From Forficula auricularia (taxonomy: Eukaryota; Arthropoda; Insecta; Dermaptera; Forficulidae), in assembly GCA_024734495.1 (NCBI GenBank), contig JALMQS010000187.1:14279173-14343172 (forward strand): DNA of 64,000 bases, read 5' to 3'. How positions within the stretch are numbered: the first letter of the stretch is position 1; the number at the start of each line of letters is the position of its first letter. The notes below the pieces were generated by a model. It was not told where the DNA came from. It was given only the letters and a program-made list of their open reading frames with translations, and searched no databases. Made by a program: the position numbers and the translations under genes. Positions 54,613 to 63,944 of the stretch are shown here, piece after piece.

Positions 54613-54949
54613 GTGGATATTGATGAGGCAGTCAAAAAAAAGATAATTTATTCTATCTTTTTATTCATAAAGCGACGTTTCGGAGGCAATTTCCTCCTTC
54701 TTCAGGGTTGTGAAAGTCAGTGAAGGAAATCTAATGCGACATTCTCCTCTGTCTCCTCTTTCATTAATATATTGTATTTCATTCCCAGCAGAATTATAAT
54801 GTAGTACCTACATGTCGCATTAGATTTCCTTCACTGACATTTCAAAACCCTGAAGAAGGAGGGTATAGCCTCCGAAATGTCGCTTTATGAATAAAAAGAT
54901 AGAATAAATTATCTTATTTTTTGGACTGCCTCATCAATATATCAATATC
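54613..54949. repeat. Foldback with CTTCTTCAGGG motif, 337 bp
   Basis: GATGAGGCAGTCAAAAAAAA ... TTCATAAAGCGACGTTTCGG ... CTCCTTCTTCAGGG is inverted in CCCTGAAGAAGGAG ... CCGAAATGTCGCTTTATGAA ... CTGCCTCATCAAT. Arms about 130 bp, centre about 75 bp. Confidence 0.9.
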
Positions 54950-55066
54950 AATTTCACTTATCAGTCCGTCTCCAAAAATTACTCCAATATTATTATAAAT
55001 ATACCTTTACCATACCTATATAGGTATATAAATTTGATTTTAATTCCGTTCTTTTATTTTTTTCAG

Positions 55067-55146
55067 GAGGAGATTATTCAGAGGCTTGGCGACTTCAACG
55101 CATTCTTAATGCAGGGGCTCGAGATCTAACCCTTTCAGCATTCAAG
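55067..55146 (+). CDS. Candidate 80-base internal coding exon, unknown protein
   Basis: A long pyrimidine tract ending TTTTTATTTTTTTCAG precedes it and the strong donor GTAAGAA follows. The segment is clearly richer in G+C than the DNA on both sides. With two bases completing a codon from an upstream exon, the remaining 26 codons are open and read GDYSEAWRLQRILNAGARDL followed by TLSAFK; the other two frames hit stops. The incoming intron would fall after the first base of a codon and the outgoing one between codons. The peptide is amphipathic and protein-like, but I do not recognise its family. The rest of the gene is not visible here, so this would be one exon flanked by introns that may span much of the window. 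An alternative frame contains GDFNA, a motif seen in LINE endonucleases, but it is followed closely by a stop and the surrounding residues do not fit. An exon is the better reading, not a proven one. Confidence 0.5.
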
Positions 55147-55411
55147 GTAAGAATTTTTTTTTTTTTTTTTTTTTTATCTTTCGTATGTGAACAAAACATT
55201 ATTGCGTGTGTGTCTATTACGTTCTCTCAGAATTGTAGATAAATAAGAGGAGTTGAAATTCATTATTTCAATTGATTAAATTAAAAAAAAAAGTGGTAAG
55301 TGTTTCGAATTTTAGAGAGATTCAAAATTCAAAGGACAATGGAATGATTTTTCCAAATTGAATATAAGAGTTTAGAAATAGATTTAAATTTTATAATAAA
55401 ATCAAAAGAGG
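55147..55411. other. Intron-like AT-rich DNA
   Basis: Starts with a long T run (55153-55173); no further feature. Confidence 0.4.
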
Positions 55412-55601
55412 GTGTCATCTATTAGATCCGAGATGGATAAAATCACTAGACCGCGAAATTTAACAAATAAAGATTTAAATATTTGAGATAAATAATTACA
55501 TATGTCAGAAGGGTAGGCAATTGGCCGGAATTGCTATTATTGGCACTCGGGTTCGATTCTCATTTCTTCTTCTTCTTCTTCTTCTTCTTTCTTTGTAGAC
55601 C

Positions 55602-56599
55602 TCAGGTCTGTCTATACCAGTTCCGTCTTTTCTTAGGACGACTTTTCCCTTCTGGTCTGTTTTTTATTTTATTGCTTAAGGTAGTTGTTTCGCGACAATA
55701 CTAACAAAAAGTTAATGCTAGAGTATATAGAACAGACAATAAGGATTCATAGTTCATAAGCCCAAAACTTTTTGATGTTTATGTTCATATTCTAGCCAAG
55801 CTCGTTTGAAAAATTTTGCACCATTGTAAGAGATTGAATATTTTTATATTAAAATGACAGATTAAATACATTTTTAAATTTCTATAAAAATCGTTTTGTT
55901 ATTTTTTAACAAATGTAATCAACGCCTACGTTACACCTTATTAAAATTTTTAAAAATCTAGCGCATGCATCTTTCGTTGGTTAAATAAATGCTGTTGCCA
56001 AAATGTTTTTAGTGAGAATTTTTTTTATACATTTTTCATTATTTATTCCTTATTATCTCAGAAACTGTGTTGTAACTATGAATCAAAATTGTCTTAAAAT
56101 ATGTATTGGTTATTGTTTAATGTTGGTTTAGTTTTTTATAAAAATGGTAAGAACGGTTTCTTAATTAAAATTAAATATGTATGTAAATTTTCCGATATCC
56201 CGTATAGTGCAATGCTAAAGAGCCCGAAAAACTCGATTTTTGAAATTAAATATCTCCGGAACTGTATTGTTCATAAATTTCGTTTTGCCACCATTCGATG
56301 CAGAAGTATTTAAATAATAATATATCTAAATTTCAGAAAAATCCTAAGAAAACGCATTTGGCGGAACAACTAGCTTAATATCCTTTCATCTGACCTTCTT
56401 CCTTCATGTCCGTCCTATTCTTCTTTTCTTCTCCTTATCCACTCACTTATTTTTTGAATGCCATACGCCTCTCTTATATTATCACTTTTCTCCATGTCGA
56501 ACAGTGTTAAATTCAAAAATTTTCTTAAAGTCCTATTTTCGGCTGCTTCCAAGATTTTTGTTGTTTTCGCGTTTCTGGTCTAGTTTCAGCGACGTATGT
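55602..56599 (-). pseudogene. LINE reverse transcriptase C-terminal fragment (split)
   Basis: The minus strand encodes the region after the catalytic part of a non-LTR reverse transcriptase. It starts TYVAETRPETRK, then after a one-base frameshift KILEAAENRTLRKFL, and continues SDNIREAYGIQKISEWIRRR to a stop at 56415. This follows the well-known pattern (A)ETR-x-T-x-K-x-x-x-L-x-x-x-E-x-x-x-LR ... IR-x-x-x-GI-x-x-I-x-x-W found in jockey-like and related insect LINEs. Beyond the inserted TTAA MITE the end of the protein resumes as RPEGKSRPKKRRNW before TGA at 55602, the usual basic tail. An imperfect GAA/AAG tract (55563-55592) follows as the 3' tail, and GGGTTCGATTC flanks the fragment as an 11-bp target duplication. 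Strong 5' truncation, a frameshift and a stop show it is dead. Confidence 0.8.
55680..56374 (+). mobile_element. TTAA-flanked MITE, copy 3
   Basis: Starts GGTAGTTGTTTCGCGACAAT and ends GGCGGAACAACTAGC, with TTAA on both sides (55676-79, 56375-78). Inserted inside the LINE fragment. Same orientation as 5893-6579. The open frame at 56101-56313 is an unsupported reading of its interior. Confidence 0.9.
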
Positions 56600-56717
56600 T
56601 AAAATAGGGGTTCGATTCCTGAGGAGTCGAAAACAACCCTTCTGACATATTGAAAAGTTTTTGTTCTGACATTTTATTAAAAATAATCCATTCCATCTCA
56701 GATCTAATAGATGACAC

Positions 56718-57479
56718 TGTTACGAGAACACTTTAGAGTTTTGGTTGCAACCCTTCTTGACCAGAGAAAGGTTGACGATTTGATGATTTTATCTCGAAGA
56801 AGCTCCCCGCAGAATGGTCTGGTAACGTGCCCAAGCGATACGACCTGTTTCAGGCCTGATGCTGATTTGATCGTAATTGAAGTAGAGAAGGAAAGAGCAT
56901 TATTTAATATTGATTATTTTTATTAGTTATTTTATAATTAATACATTTCTCCATGCTGATGGCTGGAGAGCTTAAAACTCATCTCTCAACTCCAATTGAC
57001 AACTGACTGACCCAACCGGGCTTCAGCTTGGAACTGCCAACTCTCTGACTGACTCAAGACTGCTTGAAGAGTCGAAATTTTAAGATTACTTCTCATAGGC
57101 CAAATTCTTAATTAGCGGGGCGTATCTTAAAATCATTCCTCCCATTTCTAGAAATTTACTCTCTAGAATTTTCTCACGCAAAAATGACATTTACAATCGA
57201 CATCTGGGACTAAAAGCCATTGACATTTATGTTCAGGAAGCTGTAAAGTCCCTTTCCTATTGTCACGTTCGAAAAAATGGTTGCCTGTAAAGTCGGTATA
57301 CGGGCGAAAGTTTTACGTGACAACGACTTTGAGTGGTAAAATAATTTTAAAGTGAATATTCATTCGTATAGTAGGAAGAAGGATGAAATAATAGTAACAA
57401 TTTAAAACATTTATTTATACAAAGAATTATATTTAAAAAAACATATTAAAGATTATAGTTAATTTGGTTGTTTTTCTTT
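56718..57479. other. Unassigned, less AT-rich DNA
   Basis: 56711-56926 has a 71-codon frame on the plus strand with less biased codons (LVATLLDQRKVDDLMILSRR) but no recognised domain. A TGTTACGAG start suggested an LTR, but no matching second copy or CA end was found. 56960-57060 contains repeated TGACTGAC words. 57285-57330 (CTGTAAAGTCGGTATACGGG, GTGACAACG) has a weak inverted echo at 58560-58580. Confidence 0.3.
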
Positions 57480-57558
57480 CTTCACTCCATATAACAATAA
57501 CTCTCTATAACGATAAAAAAAGATCGGTCCCTTGAGTTACGTTATAAAGAGTTTACAC
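57480..57558 (-). mobile_element. pogo-like MITE end
   Basis: On the minus strand it opens CAGTGTAAACTCTTTATAAC, the usual start of pogo/Tigger MITEs. The partner end is not convincingly visible. Confidence 0.5.
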
Positions 57559-57574
57559 TGTACTTATGAATATG

Positions 57575-57985
57575 AATAGTCAATTTAAAATGAACAAAAT
57601 TTGTTTGTGTTAAATATCTGATTTGGTTCATGTTATGAATTAGTAATAATTTGGAAAATTAACAAAATTTGTTTTTGTTGAATTAACTTTTTGTTTCAAG
57701 AATTTTTAAAAAATAAAAGTAGTTTTAAAAAGTTACTAATATAAATAATTAATTTGAAATTTCACAAAATTTGTGTATGTTAAATTCATTTTTTATTTCA
57801 AATTTTTGCATAAATTGAACTTTGTTGAAACAGTTATTAATATAAATAACAAATTCAAGAATTCACAAAATTGGTTTATGTTAAATCAATCAGTTGTTAT
57901 AAGTTATTAATAAATTTAACTTGTTTTACATTGTTATAAATATAAAAACTAAACTTAAAAGTTAGAACATTTATTTAAATCACAT
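57575..57985 (+). repeat. Diverged tandem repeat, four to five units
   Basis: Units of about 70-105 bp, each with ACAAAATTTGTTTGTGTTAA or a close variant (57595, 57661, 57763, 57866) followed by TTATTAATATAAATAA-like DNA. Confidence 0.7.
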
Positions 57986-58324
57986 TAATTGTTAATATCA
58001 ATCGATTTTAATTCAAAGTGTATTTTCTAAAGGAGAAAACAAATTCACATTTGATCTTTGAATTTGTAAATCGCGCGCTTACTACCTTGCGCAGTGATTG
58101 TGATTACTACAACATAACCTATTCACTTATGTCTTAGTCATTTATTTCATCATGTTATATTATCAGTCTGAAATTATTTACCTTTGCTGTTTGAATTGTT
58201 GCGATGGACGAAACTACCTTCACATTATCACTACACAATTGTTTTACAATTAACTGGCAACGTGTAAACTTGTATGCAGGCGCCTAAGCGAAATAGAAGC
58301 GCAAGACATGAACCGGTGTGTATG
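57986..58324. other. Unassigned DNA
   Basis: No gene recognised. Confidence 0.35.
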
Positions 58325-58530
58325 CCTATCTCTCTCACTCTCTCTCTCTCGCTCTGTCTCTCTCGCTCTTAGGCGGGCTAACTGTGCTCGAGTGGAAGGG
58401 ACGCGTGCCTTTCACTTTTTATGTCTGTCTCTCTCGCTCTTAGGCGGGCTAACCATGCCCGAGTGGAAGGGACGCGTGCCTCTCACTCGCTCTCATTGTG
58501 AGCGCATAACGTGAGCGGAGCGTAACGCAG
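58325..58530 (+). repeat. (TC)n plus 71-bp tandem duplication
   Basis: After a (TC)n run, CTCTTAGGCGGGCTAAC ... GAGTGGAAGGGACGCGTGCC occurs twice with a 71-bp spacing. The following ATAACGTGAGCGGAGCGTAA is GC-richer and might be the end of a transposon. The 68-codon frame here reads through the duplication. Confidence 0.75.
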
Positions 58531-58869
58531 TTTCTTGAAGTGTCACCCGGCAAACCAATTTATAAGACGTTGTCACGTCAATAAAAAGGGATGCCGACTG
58601 CCAAAATATTACCCTTAAGAATGATTATATTTATTAAAGGAAAAAATTATCGACGGACACAACAACACCCTCTTCTGATTTTCTTATAAAATTTAAATCT
58701 ATTTTTATCTGCAGCTTGAACTCTCTTACAAGAAAGGTTATCTTCTCGCTATTAACGATAATAAACGAGACGAAAAAACATAAACCCTCCCCCCAAAAAT
58801 TACCCCAAATGCAATAATTATAAATGATGATATGTGCGTTTAAAATTCGCATCAGGTATATTTAATGCA
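58531..58869. other. Unassigned DNA
   Basis: No gene recognised. Confidence 0.35.
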
Positions 58870-59340
58870 TTCCGATAAAAGTGCAATGAAATAAAACAAG
58901 TGTGCATTCGATAGAGTATCGATGACGGAGGGTGTGGGTGTGCAAGGGGGTGGAAGAGGGTTAATTTTCGAGGCTTATGTTCGTATAGACGAATTAAAAA
59001 TAATGCAATTTATCGTGATTAAGAGCGGTTTGGTAGGAGGGGTCGGAGTTCGATGCCCATCAATAGAGACGGCGACAAAATAACCTGGACCCCCCGCGTC
59101 CCCCCTCGTCCATGGCATGCATTGTATCACAATGAATCCGAGCCAATTACCGACCAATGAGCCATCTAATAAAACACAGCCATTCATATAAATATACAGG
59201 GCGGCTTGCACAGCCTCGAAATGGCTTTTCTATGTTTTATAGCTCGTTGATATATTGCTCAAGTGCAGATATCGTAAAAATCAAATTTTTACACATTACC
59301 ATGTCGTTTGGGTATCACAAGCCCATTACAGAAATTAAAC
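58870..59340. promoter_or_regulatory. Non-repetitive island upstream of duplicated block
   Basis: GC-richer unique DNA with TTTATCGTGATTAAGAGCGG (59010), CCAATTACCGACCAATGAGC (59143) and GCTCGTTGATATATTGCTCA (59241). The open frames at 58975-59211 and 59157-59357 are not convincing. Candidate enhancer or other regulatory region. Confidence 0.35.
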
Positions 59341-59632
59341 CGATAATAAATATATGACTATTTTAGATGCGTGGCGCGCATTGGCACCCGTTTTGTTTTT
59401 TTGTTTTGCAAATAATGTCAAAATATTTCTTAATGTTCTTTTGACAAACCATCATGGATGGGAGAGGGTGTGCGGGGGCGGGGGGGGGGGATAAAATTTG
59501 TTTGTATTCGAATCGTAAATCATCCAAGATAGCTAATAAACGCTCGCCTCTTGTAAAATAGAGGGAAAAAAAATGGTCAACTCTGTTTTTTTTTTAAGTA
59601 TTATTTTTATATACATATAACTTACTCAATTT
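59341..59632 (+). promoter_or_regulatory. Duplicated non-coding block, copy 1
   Basis: Aligns with 62711-63005 with perfect blocks separated by diverged low-complexity DNA: TATTTCTTAATGTTCTTTTG running on through ACAAACCATCATGGATGG without a mismatch, AATCGTAAATCATCCAAGAT running into AGCTAATAAACGC, and ATAACTTACTC. Not found elsewhere in the window. The uneven conservation is what paralogous regulatory modules look like, though age and drift alone are not excluded. Confidence 0.6.
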
Positions 59633-59699
59633 TATTCAGACAATGGAAATAAATAGTGATTATTATTGGTAAAAGTAGATCTACACGTAATAGGCTGCT

Positions 59700-60050
59700 A
59701 CTGTTACCCTTTAGCATTTGATTTTTAATTGGTGTTAATTTTGGTGGATTTATTTTAGTTTTGAGGATTCTATTTTTAATTATTGTTAGTTTTAAAATTT
59801 TTGTATTTTTAATTTTTGATTGATGTTAATTAAGTGCTTTTGTTTCTAATTTTGAGGATTTTATTTATAATTAATACTAGTTTTCATATTTGTTATTTTT
59901 AATTAGTGTCAATTTTCTGGGTTTTAATTTTAATTATGGTTAGTTTTTATATTTATAAATTTAATTGTTTTTAATTTTGTGTTGTTGTTTTTAATTAAGG
60001 TTTTTAATTTTGAAGATTCTATTTGTAATTAGTGATATTTTATATTTTTA
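59700..60050 (+). repeat. C-depleted degenerate repeat
   Basis: About 350 bp with hardly any C on the plus strand, built from variants of TTTTTAATTAGTGTTAATTT and AATTTTGAGGATTCTATTT (59757, 59850, 60005). Contains many TAATTA cores. No open frame. Confidence 0.6.
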
Positions 60051-60051
60051 C

Positions 60052-60580
60052 TTTATCCAATGCGAAGCTCGGGGAAAGTATTGTAATCGGTCTCGCGGGA
60101 AGCGCAACTTCAAAGGGACCTCAGGTAAAGACTACGAAACCAATGGACTCAATTAAAGCCACAAATTGTAGTATTCAATTACATTGAATTTTAGCACGTG
60201 ACAGTTTTGTAAAAAATTACAATTTTGTAAAAAATTACAAAGTGCGATTTTTTCATTGTTTGTGTGCGGATGGATGGATGTTCCATTTTTCCGTCCACGA
60301 TTTTTTCCACACCGTTCCACCGATTGAAATTGAAAACGTACGATTATTTTAACCAAATTAAGCGCTAATTACTTTTTGGTACATATATCGGCCCACAAAC
60401 ATTAGTACTTTATTTCAGTACTTTTTAAGTTTTTTCTAAATATTTTGAAAATGACTTAATCAATTTTGATGAAATTTAATATCATAATTAAGTACCTTGG
60501 GGACCACAAAAAAAGGTTAAATAAAATTATATTTTAAAGTACTTTACTCTAGAGTAAGATAGTAATTTTTTTAAATTTAT
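60052..60580 (+). mobile_element. Family D repeat, copy 3
   Basis: ACTTTATCCAATGCGAAGCT at the left, GTACTTTACTCTAGAGTAAG-type palindrome at the right; inverted relative to 25757-26312. The minus-strand frame at 60153-60356 lies inside it and is unsupported. Confidence 0.8.
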
Positions 60581-60819
<239 letters not shown>

Positions 60820-61262
60820 ACTGAAGACATAGGTAGATGAATTGACTTAAAATCAAAAATAGGGATTGATTCTCGTCTATTACTTGAGGAATAATCATTC
60901 TACATTGGATTTTTGACGTTTCGGTTATCATTGGTAACCATTGCTGAAGACATGGAAGAATTGTCATAAAATCAAAAATAACGATCCATTCTTATCTAAT
61001 ACTAGAGGAATAAACTTATTGCATTCCATTTTTGATGTTTTGACTATTAATTGCAACCTCTATTGAAAACGTGGAAGAATCGAATTAAAACCAAAAAGAC
61101 TAAATTATTTTTTGGCAAACAACTCAAGTTTTGATTTTAAGTCGATTCCTCCATGTCTTCAGCAATGGTTACCAATAATAATCGAAACGTCAAAAACCTA
61201 ATGTAGAATTGTTATTCCTCAAGTATTAGATGAGAATCAACTCATGCTTGAGTATTCTTATT
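60820..61262. repeat. Two tandem units plus one inverted unit
   Basis: Two direct units of about 125 bp (60820-60960, 60945-61085) with ACTTAAAATCAAAAATAGGG / CATAAAATCAAAAATAACGA, GAGGAATAATCATTCTACAT and GGTAACCATTGCTGAAGACA; then an inverted unit (61125-61262) with GTCTTCAGCAATGGTTACCA and GAATTGTTATTCCTCAAGTA. A partial copy is at 15325-15390. Confidence 0.85.
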
Positions 61263-61744
61263 TTGAAGAAGTTTTCTTTGCAAACTTTTTCAAAAAACTC
61301 ATTGAATTAGCCAATAGAAGCGATTATTTAAGAATTATTATATAAATTTCACCATGACAACCTAACCTAATAACTAAACACATTTTCATAATAAACTTTA
61401 ATAAAGAGATTTCAATTTCACATAAAAAAGTTTGTTAGTATTTAATCCTTAAGATCTTTAATTTAGGAGTTATAGTGGCTTAAATATTTATCAATCAAAA
61501 TGATCATTCTACTTGCATCCATGGAAAAAGATTTACTTTTAACTAAATCAACTATTAAAATAGAAGAGTAGTTTTTAATTTTCCCACACGATGAGTGAGC
61601 TGGAAAATGATTTGTCATTTAAAATTATTAATTCACTTTAACTTCAACCAGCATACTGAATCTTAAATCTCCAATTATTATTTTAAAGTAATCGTTTATT
61701 GCAGAAACTCTGTTTCAGAAATAAAACTTTTAAATAAATATATG
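61263..61744. other. AT-rich DNA
   Basis: No gene recognised. Confidence 0.4.
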
Positions 61745-61752
61745 ACTATTTT

Positions 61753-62710
61753 CGAGGGATGATCCGCGATTGGAAGTAAATGTACACCTTTTTGGAAGTA
61801 TTTTGGAAGTACTTGGAAATATTTGGAAGTACTTGGAAATGGTACCACGACATTTCAGCCCCCGACAAAATATCCGAAGGACAAAATATCCCCCGACATA
61901 ATATCTTCTGACAAAATATTCCCCAGTATAAGGGAGAATACAAAAGAGATTGAGTGAGAAGCTTATAATCATAATTTTGAATAATATAAACAGACTTTCA
62001 TATTTTGGCGGCTAATTAGCCGTTTGAAAGTGCTGCTGTCTGTAGTTAGATTTTCTAGCTAACAATTTATTATTTTTACTATCTATAATATACTATTTAT
62101 CATCTATATTTACTTATTTATCGTCTATGTTTACATTACACAATTAATGATTGTTTGTTAAAAGTGTTATTAATCATTATCGTTATTAATTATTCTTATA
62201 ATATTGGGCGAAAATATAGTGTCCCAAACACACCGCACCCGACGATTGGCTGGTTCGGTTTTCAATGTGTGTTTGATTAGAAAAAAATGGGAGCCCGAAA
62301 CACAACTCGCCCGGACTAAACTTTCGGAGGTTCGGTTAATATATATTCAGTTCGGCTCGGTTGGGTTCGTATAGCTCCTTTTTGGGTTGGCATTTAGACG
62401 GTTCGGTTGGCGTCACCGTCTAAAAACCAGCCCGAAAAGGAGCTATACGAACCCAACCGAGCCGAACTGAATATAAATTAACCGAACCGGAGTCGATTTG
62501 CATTACTCATAAGATTCACGAGGGGAAGGGTTATTTTGTCATGAGATATTTTGTCTGAAGGATATTTTGTCTGCGGATATTTTGTCGGGGGATGTTTTGT
62601 CGGGGGCTGAAATGTCGCGGAATCCTTGGAAATATTTGAAAGTACTTGAAAATATTTAGAAGTACAAGTGGAAGTAGGTGTACAGCATATTAGGTCGCGG
62701 TTCACCCTCG
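61753..62710. mobile_element. 958-bp palindromic element with 8-bp target duplication
   Basis: Ends CGAGGGATGATCCGCGA and TCGCGGTTCACCCTCG are inverted repeats; ACTATTTT flanks both (61745-52, 62711-18). Layers inward: TTTGGAAGTACTTGGAAATA-type short repeats; arrays of GACAAAATATCC words at 61860-61925, inverted as GGATATTTTGTC words at 62535-62610, each with CGGGGGCTGAAATGTCG or its complement; and a hairpin 62329-62490 (TTCAGTTCGGCTCGGTTGGG against CCCAACCGAGCCGAACTGAA). No transposase. Same termini as the 145-bp MITE at 32969-33113. The minus-strand frames at 61730-61972, 61746-61943 and 62478-62705 are readings of its arms. Confidence 0.9.
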
Positions 62711-63005
62711 ACTATTTTAGAAGCATGACGTACATAGTACGTGTATTGGCACTTGTTTTGTTTTTGTTTTAATGTCCAAATATTTCTTAATGTTCTTTTG
62801 ACAAACCATCATGGATGGAATAGCGTGAGTGCATGGGGGGATGGGTGGCATAAAATTCGTTTGTATTCGCGAATCGTAAATCATCCAAGATAGCTAATAA
62901 ACGCCGCCCCTTGTACAGAGAGAGAGAGTAAAAAAAAAAAAAACGTCAACTCTTTTTTATTTTAACCCAAGTATTATTTTAAAACATATATAACTTACTC
63001 GATAT
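62711..63005 (+). promoter_or_regulatory. Duplicated non-coding block, copy 2
   Basis: Second copy of 59341-59632. The palindromic element above has inserted into its left edge at ACTATTTT, which corresponds to the same octamer at 59357 in copy 1, giving the pre-insertion state. Confidence 0.6.
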
Positions 63006-63429
63006 TATAACACCGACATGTATATTTTTTCAATTTGTATTTCATTTAATTTTCCATGTAACGTTAACGTTTTCCCCTCTCTCTCCCCTGTCAGAGAGAT
63101 TCACGGAGAATATAATCTGATAGCACTGTAAATATTAATAATAAAATCAGGTTGAATAAATATTACGCATCTCTATGCTGGAGAGAGATAGCTACATGTG
63201 TGGAGGACAACTTGAAGGTAATGGAAAAAAATGATCCGGGGCGTCGGCCAATTAGACTTCTTCAATCAACAAGTTAACGGAATAAAAGCCACCCCTGTCG
63301 AGGGAGGGGGTGCAGGTGCTTGGTTATGGCAGTTGAAATAACATCGACAACCCCTCTCGCCCCTATCCCATCCCCTCTTTTAACAAAAATGTATTAAAAG
63401 ACAAAGAGTGATTTAAGTAATCAGATTTA
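63006..63429. other. Unique, partly GC-rich DNA
   Basis: 63230-63370 includes GATCCGGGGCGTCGGCCAAT and GTCGAGGGAGGGGGTGCAGG; not repetitive within the window. No gene recognised. Confidence 0.35.
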
Positions 63430-63500
63430 CATCAGTGGCGGGCGGGGACTTTTCAACCAGGGCATGCTGTCCAAAATAGAACCCTTTTTTTTTTTATTTT
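63430..63500 (+). repeat. Family E end, copy 2
   Basis: CAGTGGCGGGCGGGGACTTT, then TCAACCAGGGCATGCTGTCC, matching 24995-25040. Confidence 0.6.
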
Positions 63501-63657
63501 ATTCTTCGCTCCTTTTTGCAAAATTTATCGATAACCTCATCATAGAATTTTTTGTTATTTTTTAAATTTAACATAAAATTTTTTTATCAATTGATATTTA
63601 TTGAAGGAGACAGTAAAAGAGTGTGTCTTCTGCTGGAATTATAAATTTTATTTATAA

Positions 63658-63944
63658 CGAGACTATAGTTGTAAGGGCTTTGTCCTCTTCATCAGTCTAT
63701 CACAATTGATTCACAGGAATTAATGTAATTAAGTACTAGACTATAGTTTTGAGGCCTTTGCCCTCTTCATCAGTCAATTACAATTGATTCACAGGAATTA
63801 ATGTAATTAAGAGACTATAGTTTTGAGGATTTTGCTCCTCTTCAACAGTCTATTACAATTGATTCAGAGGAATTACATTAATTTCTGTGAATCAATTGTA
63901 ATAGACTGTTGAAGAGGGCAAAGGCCTCAAAACTATGGACTCCT
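63658..63944. repeat. Three tandem units plus one inverted unit
   Basis: Direct units of about 65-80 bp start at 63658, 63739 and 63813, each with GACTATAGTTTTGAGG or a variant, CTCTTCATCAGTC and TTACAATTGATTCACAGGAA. The fourth (63877-63944) is inverted: CTGTGAATCAATTGTAATAG ... GGCAAAGGCCTCAAAACTAT. Confidence 0.9.

Larger units (their letters stand above)
55412..56717 (+). mobile_element. tRNA-like TIR element interrupted by nested insertions
   Basis: Outer ends GTGTCATCTATTAGATCCGA and CTCAGATCTAATAGATGACA are inverted repeats. Inside, ATATGTCAGAAGGG (55499) and AACCCTTCTGACATAT (56634) form the closing stem of the tRNA-like unit. The unit is split at GGGTTCGATTC, which occurs both at 55549 and at 56608; between these two copies lies a LINE fragment, itself split by a TTAA MITE. 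Confidence 0.8.

Noticed and set aside
55067..55146. LINE endonuclease fragment (GDFNA in one frame)
   Set aside because: The frame stops soon after and flanking residues do not fit; the alternative frame with good splice sites is open throughout.
56711..57130. Possible solo LTR beginning TGTTACGAG
   Set aside because: No second copy, no CA terminus and no target duplication could be found.
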